Shown: positions 1 through 8,040 of the stretch, piece after piece
Numbering within the stretch: the stretch's first letter is position 1
Layout: the number at the start of each line of letters is the position of its first letter
Origin: DASSUW01 sp963730535
GTDB lineage: Bacteria; Actinomycetota; Thermoleophilia; Solirubrobacterales; Solirubrobacteraceae
NCBI GenBank assembly: GCA_963730535.1
Contig: CAVSRU010000005.1
Span: 1-64,000, forward strand
Length of the DNA: 64,000 nucleotides
Direction: 5' to 3'
Made by a program: the position numbers and the translations under genes
Notes under the pieces: generated by a model
The model's database searches: none
Told to the model about the DNA's origin: nothing
The model's input: the letters and a program-made list of their open reading frames with translations, nothing else

Positions 1-151
1 AGTTCGATCTGAGAGTCCGTCGAGAAGGTGGATCTCGGTGCCGATACATTGGGTACAAAGAGCACATGGCGCACTGTTACGACATTGCGTCTACTCTCGA
101 CATTCGCCCCAACGGAGCGTACAATCGACGTGATCGACTAGGAGGATCCTC

Positions 152-346
152 ATGCCAGCCGCAGCGCCGACAACACCGACGACCTTGCGTCGCGGCGAGG
201 CCGCGGAACGGCTCGGCGTGCACCCCAACACGCTGGCCGGCTGGGTCCGCCGCGGCTGGCTCGCGGGCGTGAAGATGCCCAGCGGCGAGGTGCGGTACCG
301 CGAGCAAGACGTCGAAGCGCTGCGCGAGCGGATCTACGCGCAGTAG
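152..346 (+). CDS. Excisionase/MerR-type helix-turn-helix DNA-binding protein
   Basis: This 64-residue protein is almost entirely one small winged-helix/HTH domain. The stretch RRGEAAERLGVHPNTLAGW is a typical MerR/excisionase recognition helix pair, followed by a wing (SGEVRYREQDVEALRERI) of the kind seen in the helix_turn_helix_17 family. The ATG at 152 has an AGGAGG ribosome site at 141-146 with good spacing. Such proteins act as excisionases (recombination directionality factors) or small regulators. Its place next to an unknown gene and facing the 3' end of a tRNA suggests the edge of an integrated element, but no integrase is in view, so a plain regulatory role is equally possible. Confidence 0.75.
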   Translation: MPAAAPTTPTTLRRGEAAERLGVHPNTLAGWVRRGWLAGVKMPSGEVRYREQDVEALRERIYAQ

Positions 347-376
347 CTCGCTCCGTCCGGCCCGTGGCATAGCTTG

Positions 377-400
377 AGCGCTCCACTGGTGTGGAGCGCT
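377..400 (+). terminator. Perfect 10-bp hairpin between the HTH gene and the next gene
   Basis: AGCGCTCCAC (377-386), loop TGGT, then GTGGAGCGCT (391-400). It follows the HTH gene stop by 30 bases and has no U-tract. The only Shine-Dalgarno-like bases of the downstream gene (GGAG, 393-396) lie inside the 3' arm, so it may mask translation of the gene at 405 rather than, or as well as, end transcription. Confidence 0.45.
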
Positions 401-404
401 TCGC

Positions 405-1025
405 ATGCCTGAACACGAGAACGACGGCTTCTACTGGGAGCCCGACGCTGACGATCCCCTCCGCCAGGGTGATCTCCTGTTCAACGTGCCGATCGCGCTC
501 ATGCCTCAGCGTCCTCGGTTCGTGCTCGGCGCGGGCGAGGAGGTTCGAACCGAGTCGTTCGACGACTATCCCGAGAACGCGCCGTCGGCTGAGATCGTCG
601 TCGCTGCGCACTTTGGCGTTCTGAGCATGGTGATCACACCGACCTGCCACGTCTCCGAGGGCGAGAAGGACGAGGACGTCATCGCGGTCGTCCCGGTTGA
701 GGCGCTCAATCTCGTCGTCTCGGACCTCGCGACCGCGCGGAACGTCCGGGCTGGGAAGAACGTGCCGTGGTACATGTTCCCGCTGGCTCGCACAGCACTC
801 GGCGACGGCATCCTCGGCTTCGATGGCGTCGCGCTGCTCGACCGACCGGCCTCGCTGCTCAAGGAAAACCTTCGCGACTACCGGCGGCTCGGGCTCTACG
901 TCGAGGCTCGGATCGAGTTCCGCAAGGCACTAGCCCGCTTCTGGGCTCGAGGCGATGCGAGCGAGAGCATCGAGCGGTCGATGCGAAAGCAGATCGAGCG
1001 CCGGCCGCTGGAGGATCTCGAGTGA
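405..1025 (+). CDS. Hypothetical protein, 206 aa, accessory
   Basis: I do not recognise a named family. The protein is soluble, acidic at the N-terminus and has no signal peptide or membrane segment. It opens with a GDLLFNVPI segment and has a central VITPTCHVSEGEKD stretch, a pattern (GDL...V-T-C) that recurs in uncharacterised proteins of mobile and defence neighbourhoods. The C-terminal third (RDYRRLGLYVEARIEF onward) is helical and Arg-rich. The ATG at 405 is the only sensible start; a 10-bp hairpin overlaps the ribosome-binding region. It lies between an excisionase-like gene and a tRNA-Met, which supports an accessory origin. Function unknown. Confidence 0.7.
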   Translation: MPEHENDGFYWEPDADDPLRQGDLLFNVPIALMPQRPRFVLGAGEEVRTESFDDYPENAPSAEIVVAAHFGVLSMVITPTCHVSEGEKDEDVIAVVPVEALNLVVSDLATARNVRAGKNVPWYMFPLARTALGDGILGFDGVALLDRPASLLKENLRDYRRLGLYVEARIEFRKALARFWARGDASESIERSMRKQIERRPLEDLE

Positions 1026-1057
1026 GGACGAGGGCCGGCCAGATGTCGCAGCGAGGA

Positions 1058-1131
1058 TGCCGGAGGAGGGACTCGAACCCCCGACACGCGGATTATGATT
1101 CCGCTGCTCTAACCGACTGAGCTACTCCGGC
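1058..1131 (-). tRNA. tRNA-Met (CAT anticodon), elongator type
   Basis: On the minus strand the 74 bases fold as a complete cloverleaf. The acceptor stem is GCCGGAG paired with CTCCGGC, the discriminator is A, the D-arm holds GCTCAGTCGGTTAGAGC, the anticodon stem GCGGA/TCCGC encloses the loop ATCATAA (anticodon CAT), and the T-arm holds GGTTCGAGTCC. CCA is not encoded. The acceptor stem begins with a true G-C pair, which argues against the initiator. A CAT anticodon could also be the lysidine-modified Ile2 tRNA, but the overall sequence fits elongator Met better. Its 3' end faces the accessory genes to the left. Confidence 0.9.
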
Positions 1132-1279
1132 AGGGGCCGCTCAACAGTAGCGATCGCTCGCCTGGCGAGAGGTACCCGAATCTCCCCCAGCCGGGAGGGG
1201 TTGGCGAGCTGCAAGGCGGCTGTAAGCGGCGGGGGCCACCGTGGCGGACATCAGCCCACCACTCCCCAGGAGCAGCCCC

Positions 1280-1648
1280 ATGAGCATCACCCGCACAATG
1301 GCCGCCGTGCTGGCGGCCGGCGCGCTCGCCGTCCCGGCCGCGCAGGCCGCGACCTCTCCGGTCGCGTCCGGCGCCCCCGGCGCCCCCGGCGCGCTCGCGC
1401 AGGCCTCGACGCCTCCGGCTGGCGCCCCCGGCGGCAAGCACGTTCCCGCCGAGCGCTGGTCCGGCGCCATGGCCACCGAGTCGGCTTCGGAGCGGCCCGC
1501 GTCGAAGCCGAGCGCCCCGGTGGCGAAGGCCACTGACGGCGGCGTCGACGGCGCCTCGCTCGCGATCGGCATCGCCGGCGCGCTCGTCGCCGCCGGCGGC
1601 GCGGCCGCCGTCGGCACCCGCCGCCGGCGTCTCCGTCCCGCCCTCTAG
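1280..1648 (+). CDS. Small secreted/anchored protein with C-terminal membrane segment
   Basis: The 122-residue product has an N-terminal signal peptide (hydrophobic core around residues 7-22, AQA-type cleavage), an Ala/Pro/Gly-rich middle, and a C-terminal hydrophobic segment (SLAIGIAGALVAAGGAAAV) ending in RTRRRRLRP-like basic residues. That layout predicts export and retention in the cytoplasmic membrane with a basic cytosolic tail. The ATG at 1280 is preferred over one 39 bases upstream because AGGAGC lies at 1268-1273. A protein of the same architecture is encoded at 23221. No enzymatic domain is visible. Confidence 0.7.
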   Translation: MSITRTMAAVLAAGALAVPAAQAATSPVASGAPGAPGALAQASTPPAGAPGGKHVPAERWSGAMATESASERPASKPSAPVAKATDGGVDGASLAIGIAGALVAAGGAAAVGTRRRRLRPAL

Positions 1649-1765
1649 GCGCATCTCCCCGGGTGCCGGCGACGAGCTGGCACCCGGGCGATCGCCCGAT
1701 CGGAGGGAATAGATCCGCGCCGGGGGCGTCCGCCATACAACACCCCTCTCCCTGGAGCTCCCGCC

Positions 1766-2077
1766 ATGCTCTCTGCCAACACCTTCACCATCCGTGACGC
1801 CAGCGTCGCCGACGTCCCCGAGCTCGTCCGGCTCGGCTGGGCGACGGAGGAGGACTGGCCCGCCGGCCGGATCCTCGTCGGCGAGATCAGCGGCGTCGTC
1901 GCCGCCGGACTCGCCATCGACGAGAACCGGACTGTGCACGCCGCCGTGCCGGGCGCCCCGTACCTGCTCGCGCACATGCGTGCCCGCGCCGCCGCGATCG
2001 AGGCGCACGAGCGCACGCCGTCGCTCGCCGAGCGGATGCGCGAGCGCCTGCGCCCGCGCGTCGCCGCCGGCGTCTGA
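1766..2077 (+). CDS. Small protein with GNAT-like N-terminal motif
   Basis: The 103-residue protein begins FTIRDASVADVPELVRL, the usual first strand-helix of GNAT acetyltransferases, and has a short RILVGEISGVVAAG segment like the following hairpin. The acetyl-CoA-binding Q/R-x-x-G-x-G/A motif and the rest of the fold are absent; a basic helical tail replaces them. It is either a minimal N-terminal GNAT relic or an unrelated small helper. A GGAGC ribosome site lies about eight bases before the ATG. No membrane segment. Function unknown. Confidence 0.55.
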   Translation: MLSANTFTIRDASVADVPELVRLGWATEEDWPAGRILVGEISGVVAAGLAIDENRTVHAAVPGAPYLLAHMRARAAAIEAHERTPSLAERMRERLRPRVAAGV

Positions 2078-2114
2078 TCTCCAAGCGGGTGGGCGTCTGG
2101 TAGGACACCCACCC

Positions 2115-2936
2115 GTGCTGCTCGCCGTTCCCAACGTGTCCGAGGGCCGCGACGAGGCGGCCCTCGCCGCGATCGGGGCGGCCTTCGGGCCCGGCCTGGT
2201 GTACGCCTCGCACGACCCCGACCACCACCGCGCCGTCTTCACCGTCGAAGGCGAGCCGGGGGCGCTGGCCGGGCACGTGGTCGCGGGCGCGCGCGAGGCG
2301 GTCGCCCGGATCGATCTCGCGCGCCACGAGGGCGCGCACCCGCGCGTGGGGGCGATCGACGTGGCGCCGATCGTCTACCTCGAAGCCGCGCAGCGCGGTG
2401 CCGCCGTCGCCGAGGCGCTGGTGCTCGCCGACCGCCTCGCCCACGAGCTCGGGCTCCCCGTCTTTCTCTATGGCGCGCTCGCGGGCGGGCGCACGCGCGC
2501 GGACCTCCGGCGCGGCGGGCCGGAGGCGCTGCAGCGCCGCGTCGACAGCGGCGAGCTGGCTCCCGATGCCGGGCCGCGCCGGCTGCACCCGACGGCGGGA
2601 GCCGTGCTGGTCGCCGCGCGGCCGCCGCTCGCGGCGTTCAACCTCGAGCTGGCGGCGCCGCTCGAGACCGCGCGCCGGGTCGCGGCCGCCATCCGGGAAG
2701 GCGGCGCCGAGGGCCTGCCCGGCGTCCGGGCGCTCGGCCTGCACCTGGCCCGCCAGGGCATCGTGCAGGTCTCGACCAACATCGAGGACCTCACGCGCAC
2801 GACGCCCGCCGACGTCGTCCGCGCCGTCCAGCGCCACGCCCCGGTCACCGGCGCGGAGCTCATCGCGCCCGCCCCGCGGAGCGCGTTCGCCGGCTTCCCG
2901 CCGGACGTCCCGCTGCGCGGAGCGCCGCTCCTCTAG
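2115..2936 (+). CDS. ftcD: Glutamate formimidoyltransferase (FtcD N-terminal type)
   Basis: The 273-residue product matches the formiminotransferase N- and C-subdomains: LLAVPNVSEGRD at the start, the ARHEGAHPRVGAIDVAPIVY segment with the catalytic His, and late motifs VQVSTNIEDLTRTTP. It transfers a formimino group from N-formimino-glutamate to tetrahydrofolate in histidine breakdown and one-carbon metabolism. No cyclodeaminase domain is attached. The GTG at 2115 is chosen because the conserved family sequence begins immediately after it; a longer upstream reading lacks similarity. No other histidine-degradation gene is in view, so its physiological role here may be folate-linked rather than catabolic. 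Confidence 0.85.
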   Translation: MLLAVPNVSEGRDEAALAAIGAAFGPGLVYASHDPDHHRAVFTVEGEPGALAGHVVAGAREAVARIDLARHEGAHPRVGAIDVAPIVYLEAAQRGAAVAEALVLADRLAHELGLPVFLYGALAGGRTRADLRRGGPEALQRRVDSGELAPDAGPRRLHPTAGAVLVAARPPLAAFNLELAAPLETARRVAAAIREGGAEGLPGVRALGLHLARQGIVQVSTNIEDLTRTTPADVVRAVQRHAPVTGAELIAPAPRSAFAGFPPDVPLRGAPLL

Positions 2937-2940
2937 GCGG

Positions 2941-2946
2941 TACCCT
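2941..2946 (+). promoter_or_regulatory. Housekeeping-type -10 box (TACCCT)
   Basis: TACCCT stands 11 bases before the ATG at 2958, just past the ftcD stop. It fits the TAnnnT boxes seen 7-11 bases before many starts in this window. Confidence 0.45.
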
Positions 2947-2957
2947 CACTGGTCACC

Positions 2958-3326
2958 ATGGCCCAGACGAAGCGCAAGCGCCGGAGCAAGCATCGCGGCA
3001 ACGCCGCCGGAGTCGTCGAGTCGCGCGGGCGCACCGGGCGCCGGCCGACCGCGGACGAGCAGCGCAAGGTAACGCGCCAGTCGGCCGCCGAGGAGCGCCG
3101 CAACCGCCCGCCGACCTGGAAGGCCGCGTCCATGAAGGCCGGGCTGATGGCCGCCCTGCTGTTCGTCTTCACGCAGATCGGGCTGTTCGGGACCGAGGCC
3201 CCGATCGGCCAGTCGATCATCCTGTCGCTGTTCGCGCTCGGCGCCTACACGCCGCTCGCGTACATGACCGACCGCTGGGTCTACAAGCGCGCGCAGCAGC
3301 GCAAGCAGCGCCCGCCCAAGGGCTGA
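2958..3326 (+). CDS. Small integral membrane protein, two TM helices
   Basis: The first 55 residues are very basic (MAQTKRKRRSKHRGN and onward) and probably cytosolic. Two hydrophobic helices follow, around residues 60-78 (GLMAALLFVFTQIGLFG) and 85-103 (IILSLFALGAYTPLAYM), and the tail is basic again. The protein therefore forms a hairpin in the membrane with both ends inside. The stop overlaps the next ATG by one base, so it is translated together with the MBL hydrolase and hisS. Conserved context but no known function. Confidence 0.7.
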   Translation: MAQTKRKRRSKHRGNAAGVVESRGRTGRRPTADEQRKVTRQSAAEERRNRPPTWKAASMKAGLMAALLFVFTQIGLFGTEAPIGQSIILSLFALGAYTPLAYMTDRWVYKRAQQRKQRPPKG

Positions 3327-3946
3327 TGCAGGCCCGCGGCTTCACCGTCGGCCCCCTGCAGGAGAACTGCTGGGTGGTCGAGGAGGGCGCGCGCGCGATC
3401 GTGGTCGACCCCGGCGACGAGGCCGACCGCCTGATCTCCGAGCTCGACGGCCTGGCCGTCGGCGCGATCCTCCTCACGCACACGCACTTCGACCACGTCG
3501 GCGCCGTCGCCGCGCTGGCCCGCCACACCGGCGCGCCGGTCCACTGCCCGGCCACCGAGGCCTTCATCCTGCGGGACATCAACTCCTACGTCTTCCCCGG
3601 CTACGGGCCCTACGAGCCGTACGACCCCGAGGAGACGCTCGAGGGGGGAGAGCACCTCACGATCGCGGGCCTGGAGATCGACGTGCTGTTCACGCCCGGC
3701 CACAGCCCGGGGCACGTCTCGTTCTCGATCCCCGACCACCAGCTGCTGCTCTCCGGCGACGTGCTCTTCCAGGGCTCGATCGGCCGCACCGACCTGCCGG
3801 GCGGCGACCACGAGCGGCTGATGGAGTCGATCGCCTCGCTGCTCGACACGCTGCCCGACGACACGCGCGTGCTGCCCGGCCACATGGGCGTCACCACGCT
3901 CGGCCGCGAGCGCGCCACCAACCCGTTCCTGCTCGCGCCGCGGTGA
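3326..3946 (+). CDS. Metallo-beta-lactamase-fold hydrolase (glyoxalase II-like)
   Basis: The 206-residue protein carries the zinc-binding signature LLTHTHFDHVG (HxHxDH) near residue 50, a second His in the FTPGHSPGHVSF segment, the Asp in LLSGDVLF and a C-terminal His in VLPGHMG. This is the compact glyoxalase II/persulfide-dioxygenase-like branch, which hydrolyses thioesters or handles related small substrates in the cytosol. The exact substrate cannot be read from sequence. It begins within the preceding stop codon and its own stop overlaps hisS by four bases (GTGA), placing it in one operon with hisS and aspS. Confidence 0.85.
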   Translation: MQARGFTVGPLQENCWVVEEGARAIVVDPGDEADRLISELDGLAVGAILLTHTHFDHVGAVAALARHTGAPVHCPATEAFILRDINSYVFPGYGPYEPYDPEETLEGGEHLTIAGLEIDVLFTPGHSPGHVSFSIPDHQLLLSGDVLFQGSIGRTDLPGGDHERLMESIASLLDTLPDDTRVLPGHMGVTTLGRERATNPFLLAPR

Positions 3947-5178
3947 CCGACCGGATCCGGGCACCGCGCGGCACGTACGACGTGCTGCCTGAGGATGCGC
4001 TTGCGCGCGAGCGGCTCGAGACGACGGCGCGCGGGATCCTCGAGCGCGCCGGCTACTCGCGCATCGAGACGCCGATCTTCGAGGCGACCGACCTGTTCGC
4101 GCGCGGGGTGGGGGAGTCCACCGACGTCGTCCAGAAGGAGATGTACACGTTCCCCGAGGAGGCGATCACGCTGCGGCCGGAGGGCACCGCGCCGGTCTGC
4201 CGCGCCTACCTCGAGCACGGCATGCACAAGCTCCCGCAGCCCGTGAAGCTGTGGTACCTGGGCGCCTACTTCCGCCGCGAGCGCCCCCAGCAGGGCCGCT
4301 TCCGGCAGTTCTGGCAGGTCGGCGCGGAGGCGATCGGGTCCGACGACCCGGCGGTCGACGCCGAGTCGATCCTCCTGCTCGCCGAGATCCTCGAGGCGAT
4401 CGCCGCGCGCGGCCTGCGGCTGCGGATCGCGAGCCTCGGCACCCCGGAGACCCGCGCCGAGTACCGGACGGAGCTGCAGGCGTACCTGCGCGCCAACGAG
4501 GACCGGCTCTCGCGCGAGGTCCGCGACCGGATCGAGCTCAACCCGCTGCGCGCGTTCGACGCCGACCACCCGGGCACGCAGGAGGTCATGCGCGAGGCGC
4601 CGCTCCTGCTCGACCGCCTCACCCCGGAGGACCGCGAGCACTTCGAGACCGTCACCTCGCTGCTGGACATCGCCGGGCTCACCTACGAGGTCGACCCGAC
4701 GCTCGTGCGCGGGCTTGACTACTACACGCGCACGGTGTTCGAGTTCACGTCCGACGCGCTGGGCGCCCAGTCCGGGGTCGGCGGCGGCGGCCGCTACGAC
4801 GGGCTGATGGAGCAGATCGACGGCCCGCCGACGCCGGGGATGGGCTGGGCCGCGGGGGTCGAGCGGATGCTGCTGGCGGGCTCCCCGCCCCCCAGCGCTC
4901 CGCTGCCGCTCGACCTCTACGTCGCCTACGCGAAGCCCGAGCATGCGGCGGAGGCGTTCCGGCTCGCCGCCGACGCGCGCCGCGCCGGCCACGCCGCCCG
5001 CGTGGAGCTCGGCGGCCGCAGCCTCAAGGGCCAGCTCAAGCAGGCGGACCGCGCAGGCGCCCGCTACGTTGCCATCCTCGGCGACGAGGGGACGTCGCTG
5101 AAGGACATGGAGACCGGGGAGCAGCGAGAGGTGGAGACGAGCACCGTCATGCATCACATCGGCAGGACCCCGCTGTGA
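3943..5178 (+). CDS. hisS: Histidine--tRNA ligase
   Basis: Class II synthetase of 411 residues, the usual length. Motif 1 lies near IETPIFEATDLFARGVGE, motif 2 in YFRRERPQQGRFRQFWQ, the histidine-specific loop is LVRGLDYYTRTVFEF, and motif 3 is GMGWAAGVERML. A C-terminal anticodon-binding domain of about 90 residues follows. It charges tRNA-His in the cytosol. The GTG start overlaps the preceding stop by four bases, and its stop overlaps the aspS start in the same way, indicating translational coupling. Confidence 0.97.
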   Translation: MTDRIRAPRGTYDVLPEDALARERLETTARGILERAGYSRIETPIFEATDLFARGVGESTDVVQKEMYTFPEEAITLRPEGTAPVCRAYLEHGMHKLPQPVKLWYLGAYFRRERPQQGRFRQFWQVGAEAIGSDDPAVDAESILLLAEILEAIAARGLRLRIASLGTPETRAEYRTELQAYLRANEDRLSREVRDRIELNPLRAFDADHPGTQEVMREAPLLLDRLTPEDREHFETVTSLLDIAGLTYEVDPTLVRGLDYYTRTVFEFTSDALGAQSGVGGGGRYDGLMEQIDGPPTPGMGWAAGVERMLLAGSPPPSAPLPLDLYVAYAKPEHAAEAFRLAADARRAGHAARVELGGRSLKGQLKQADRAGARYVAILGDEGTSLKDMETGEQREVETSTVMHHIGRTPL

Positions 5179-6938
5179 GGCCGCCGCGCGCCAACCCGTA
5201 CCGCGACGCCTGGGCGGGCGAGCTCGACGCCGCGCGGGTGGGGGAGACCGTCCGGGTCGCCGGCTGGGTCCACCGCCGGCGCGACCACGGCGGCCTGGTG
5301 TTCATCGACCTGCGCGACCGCTCGGGCATCCTCCAGCTCGTCTTCCACCCCGAGACCTCGCCGGAGGCGCACGCCCTCGCCCAGCGCCTGCGGTCCGAGC
5401 ACGTGATCTCGGTCAGCGGCGTCGTCGAGCGCCGCGAGGAGGGCAACGTGAACCCGCGGCTGCCCACCGGGGAGATCGAGCTCACGGTGGCCGACGCCGA
5501 GCACCTGGCCGACTCCGAGACGCCGCCGTTCCCGCTCGACGAGGAGGGCCAGGTCGACGAGGCGCTGCGCCTCCGGCACCGCATGCTCGACCTGCGGCGC
5601 GCGCCGATGCAGGAGGCGATGGCGGTCCGGCACACGGTCACGCGCGCCATGCGCGACTACCTCAACGCCCACGACTTCCTCGACGTCGAGACGCCGATCC
5701 TCACCCGCTCGACCCCCGAGGGCGCGCGCGACTTCCTCGTCCCCGCCCGCAGCGCGCCCGGGTCGTTCTACGCGCTCCCGCAGTCGCCCCAGCTGTTCAA
5801 GCAGCTGCTGATGATGTCCGGCTTCGAGCGCTACTACCAGATCGCCCGCTGCTTCCGGGACGAGGCGCTGCGCGCCGACCGCCAGCCCGAGTTCACCCAG
5901 CTCGACCTCGAGATGGCGTTCGTCGAGGAGGACGACGTGATCGCCGTCATCGAGGGGATGCTCGCGCGCGTGTTCGAGGAGACGGGCTTCGAGGCGCCGC
6001 CGCCGCCGTGGCCGCGCCTGGGCTACGACGAGGCGATGGCCACCTACGGGACCGACCGGCCGGACACGCGCTTCGGCCTGCACATCCAGGACCTCGGGGA
6101 CGCCGTCTCGGGCAGCGAGTTCAAGGTCTTCTCCGGCGCGCTGGCGGCGGGCGGCGTGGTCCGCGGCATCAACGCCGGCGCCCGCGAGGTGCCGCGCTCC
6201 GAGCTCGACGCGCTGACCGAGGTCGTCAAGCGCTTCGGCGCCGGCGGGCTCGTGTGGGCGTTCGTGCAGGACGACGGCTCGTGGCGGTCACCGATCGCCA
6301 AGTTCCTCTCCGACGAGGAGCGGACGGCGATCGGCCGTGCGCTGAGCGCGCAGCCCGGCGACCTGCTGCTGATCGTCGCCGACCAGCCGGCCACCGCCGC
6401 GGCGGCGCTCGGCGAGTTGCGGCTGGAGCTCTCTCGCCGCTTCCCCGACGTCATCCCGGCCGGCAGCCACGACCTCCTGTGGGTGGTCGACTTCCCGATG
6501 TTCGAGTGGAATGAGGAGGAGGGGCGCTGGGACGCGCTCCACCACCCGTTCACCGCGCCCGTCGGCTCGTTCGACGACCCCGGCAGCCTCCGCAGCCGCG
6601 GCTACGACGTCGTGCTCGACGGCTCGGAGATCGGCGGCGGCTCGATCCGCATCAACCGCCCGGACGTCCAGCAGCAGGTGTTCAGCGCGCTGGGCATCGC
6701 CGAGGACGAGGCCGAGGAGCGGTTCGGCTTCCTGCTCGAGGCGCTGCGCTACGGCGCGCCCCCGCACGGCGGCATCGCGCTCGGCATCGACCGCATCGCC
6801 ACTCTGATCGCCGGGCGCGACTCGATCCGGGACGTGATCGCCTTCCCGAAGACGGCCAGCGGGTCCGACCTGCTGACGGGCGCCCCGGCCCCGGTCGACG
6901 ACGCCCAGCTGCGCGAGCTGGCGTTGCGCCTCACATAG
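5175..6938 (+). CDS. aspS: Aspartate--tRNA ligase
   Basis: The 587-residue protein has an N-terminal OB-fold anticodon domain (VRVAGWVHRRRDHGGLVFID), class II motif 1 in FLDVETPILTRSTPEGARDF, motif 2 in YYQIARCFRDEALRADRQPE, the bacterial GAD insertion domain in the middle, and motif 3 in GGIALGIDRIATL. Length is standard for the bacterial type. It charges tRNA-Asp, and in organisms lacking AsnS also tRNA-Asn; the latter cannot be judged here. GTG start within the hisS stop. The TAG stop is followed at once by a GGGG-N5-CCCC palindrome (6938-6950) and a sigma-28-like promoter. Confidence 0.97.
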   Translation: MRPPRANPYRDAWAGELDAARVGETVRVAGWVHRRRDHGGLVFIDLRDRSGILQLVFHPETSPEAHALAQRLRSEHVISVSGVVERREEGNVNPRLPTGEIELTVADAEHLADSETPPFPLDEEGQVDEALRLRHRMLDLRRAPMQEAMAVRHTVTRAMRDYLNAHDFLDVETPILTRSTPEGARDFLVPARSAPGSFYALPQSPQLFKQLLMMSGFERYYQIARCFRDEALRADRQPEFTQLDLEMAFVEEDDVIAVIEGMLARVFEETGFEAPPPPWPRLGYDEAMATYGTDRPDTRFGLHIQDLGDAVSGSEFKVFSGALAAGGVVRGINAGAREVPRSELDALTEVVKRFGAGGLVWAFVQDDGSWRSPIAKFLSDEERTAIGRALSAQPGDLLLIVADQPATAAAALGELRLELSRRFPDVIPAGSHDLLWVVDFPMFEWNEEEGRWDALHHPFTAPVGSFDDPGSLRSRGYDVVLDGSEIGGGSIRINRPDVQQQVFSALGIAEDEAEERFGFLLEALRYGAPPHGGIALGIDRIATLIAGRDSIRDVIAFPKTASGSDLLTGAPAPVDDAQLRELALRLT

Positions 6939-6956
6939 GGGACAGACCCCAAGCGG

Positions 6957-6985
6957 CTCAACCTGGCCCAGCCACGTGCCGATAT
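6957..6985 (+). promoter_or_regulatory. Sigma-28/WhiG-type promoter for the thioredoxin-like gene
   Basis: CTCAAC at 6957-6962 and GCCGATAT at 6978-6985, with 21 bases from the first base of one to the first base of the other. The GTG start is eight bases after the -10, so the mRNA is probably leaderless. A GGGG-N5-CCCC inverted repeat sits at 6938-6950. Confidence 0.75.
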
Positions 6986-6992
6986 CCGGGGC

Positions 6993-8030
6993 GTGAGCCA
7001 GATCTCCCCGCCGATCCGAATCGTCCTCGTCCTCGCCATCGCCGTCCTGGGGCTCTACATGCTCTTCCTGCGGCCCAAGGAGGAGGTCATCCCGCCCGCC
7101 GACGCGCCCGTGGCCACCCAGCAGGGTGCCGTGAGCGAGCCCGGGAAGGTCAAGGAGGCGGCCGAGGGCGCCGTGGAGGCCGCCAACGGCCAGCTCGCCC
7201 AGCAGGAGAGCGTCGACGGCGTCCAGGCCGGCGAGACCGCCGCCACCGGCACGTCGGGCGGGACCGCCGCCAAGGGCAGCGCCGCCGCCACCACCCCCGT
7301 TTCGGAGGACCTGAAGAGCCTGCCGAAGCCGGTCCGCCAGGCGATCCGCAAGGACAAGGTGCTCGTCCTCCTCTTCTGGAACGGCAAGTCGGTCGACGAC
7401 AAGGCCGTCCGCGCGTCGCTGCGCAAGGTCGACCGCTGGGACGGCCGCGTGAGCGTTCAGGTCGCCCCGCTCAAGCAGATCTCCAAGTACGGCCAGATCG
7501 CCCGCGGCGTCGACGTCGAGCAGTCGCCGACGATCGTGATCGCCGACCGCGACCTGAAGGCCGAGACGCTCGTCGGCTACGTCGACACGACGACGATCGA
7601 CCAGGCCGTGGTCGACGCGCTGCGCAGCTCCGGCTCGCTGTTCACCAGCAGCTACCTGAAGGCCGTCGACAAGGTCTGCCGCCGCCACTCGAACGCGATG
7701 GCCATGCTCCCGGGCTACTACGCAAACAGCCCCCGCAAGGCGGACGCGCGGCTCGCGGCCTACCAGACCTCCGGGTCGCGGTTCGTCGCCGACCTCAAGG
7801 CCGTCACGGTCCCGAAGAAGTGGCGGGCCTTCCACGCCGCCTCGGTGGCCGATATGAGCACGATCCTCGCCGCGATGGGCCGGCTCTCGGCGACGGTGAG
7901 CCCGAACGCGAGCGCGAGCGCCGTGGCTGCGGGCATCGGCAGCTACCGGCAGTCGGCCGCCCCGGCGTCCAAGCGCGCCAACCGGCGGTTCGAGGCGCGC
8001 GGCCTGCACCGCTGCGGCTCGCAGTTCTGA
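6993..8030 (+). CDS. Membrane-anchored thioredoxin-like protein without catalytic cysteines
   Basis: The 345-residue product has one N-terminal membrane helix (residues 8-26), a low-complexity Ala/Glu/Gly linker to about residue 105, then a thioredoxin-like fold: KVLVLLFWNGKSVDDKAVR corresponds to the strand carrying WCxxC, but both cysteines are missing, while a cis-proline segment (VEQSPTIVIADRD) is kept. The last 120 residues are helical with two isolated cysteines. It is probably exported-face anchored and non-catalytic, acting as a binding or scaffold domain. Its sigma-28-like promoter is shared with the pilus operons, so I infer a role in pilus or surface function. Confidence 0.7.
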   Translation: MSQISPPIRIVLVLAIAVLGLYMLFLRPKEEVIPPADAPVATQQGAVSEPGKVKEAAEGAVEAANGQLAQQESVDGVQAGETAATGTSGGTAAKGSAAATTPVSEDLKSLPKPVRQAIRKDKVLVLLFWNGKSVDDKAVRASLRKVDRWDGRVSVQVAPLKQISKYGQIARGVDVEQSPTIVIADRDLKAETLVGYVDTTTIDQAVVDALRSSGSLFTSSYLKAVDKVCRRHSNAMAMLPGYYANSPRKADARLAAYQTSGSRFVADLKAVTVPKKWRAFHAASVADMSTILAAMGRLSATVSPNASASAVAAGIGSYRQSAAPASKRANRRFEARGLHRCGSQF

Positions 8031-8040
8031 CCCCGGCCCA

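Noticed and set aside
19..47. GCCGATAC near the window start as a tenth WhiG-type site
   Set aside because: The -10 matches, but the bases at the correct -35 distance (GTCGA) agree only partly and no start codon of a real gene follows closely.
66..272. Small plus-strand reading frame before the HTH gene
   Set aside because: No ribosome site, overlaps the HTH gene in another frame and has shadow-type composition.
1058..1131. tRNA-Ile2 (lysidine) instead of tRNA-Met
   Set aside because: Both have a CAT anticodon; acceptor and anticodon-loop context fit elongator Met better, though only a covariance search can settle it.
3281..3964. Long minus-strand reading frames opposite hisS, aspS, alaS, dxs and other plus-strand genes
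   Set aside because: They are GC-driven antisense shadows with Arg/Ala/Gly-rich composition and no family motifs.
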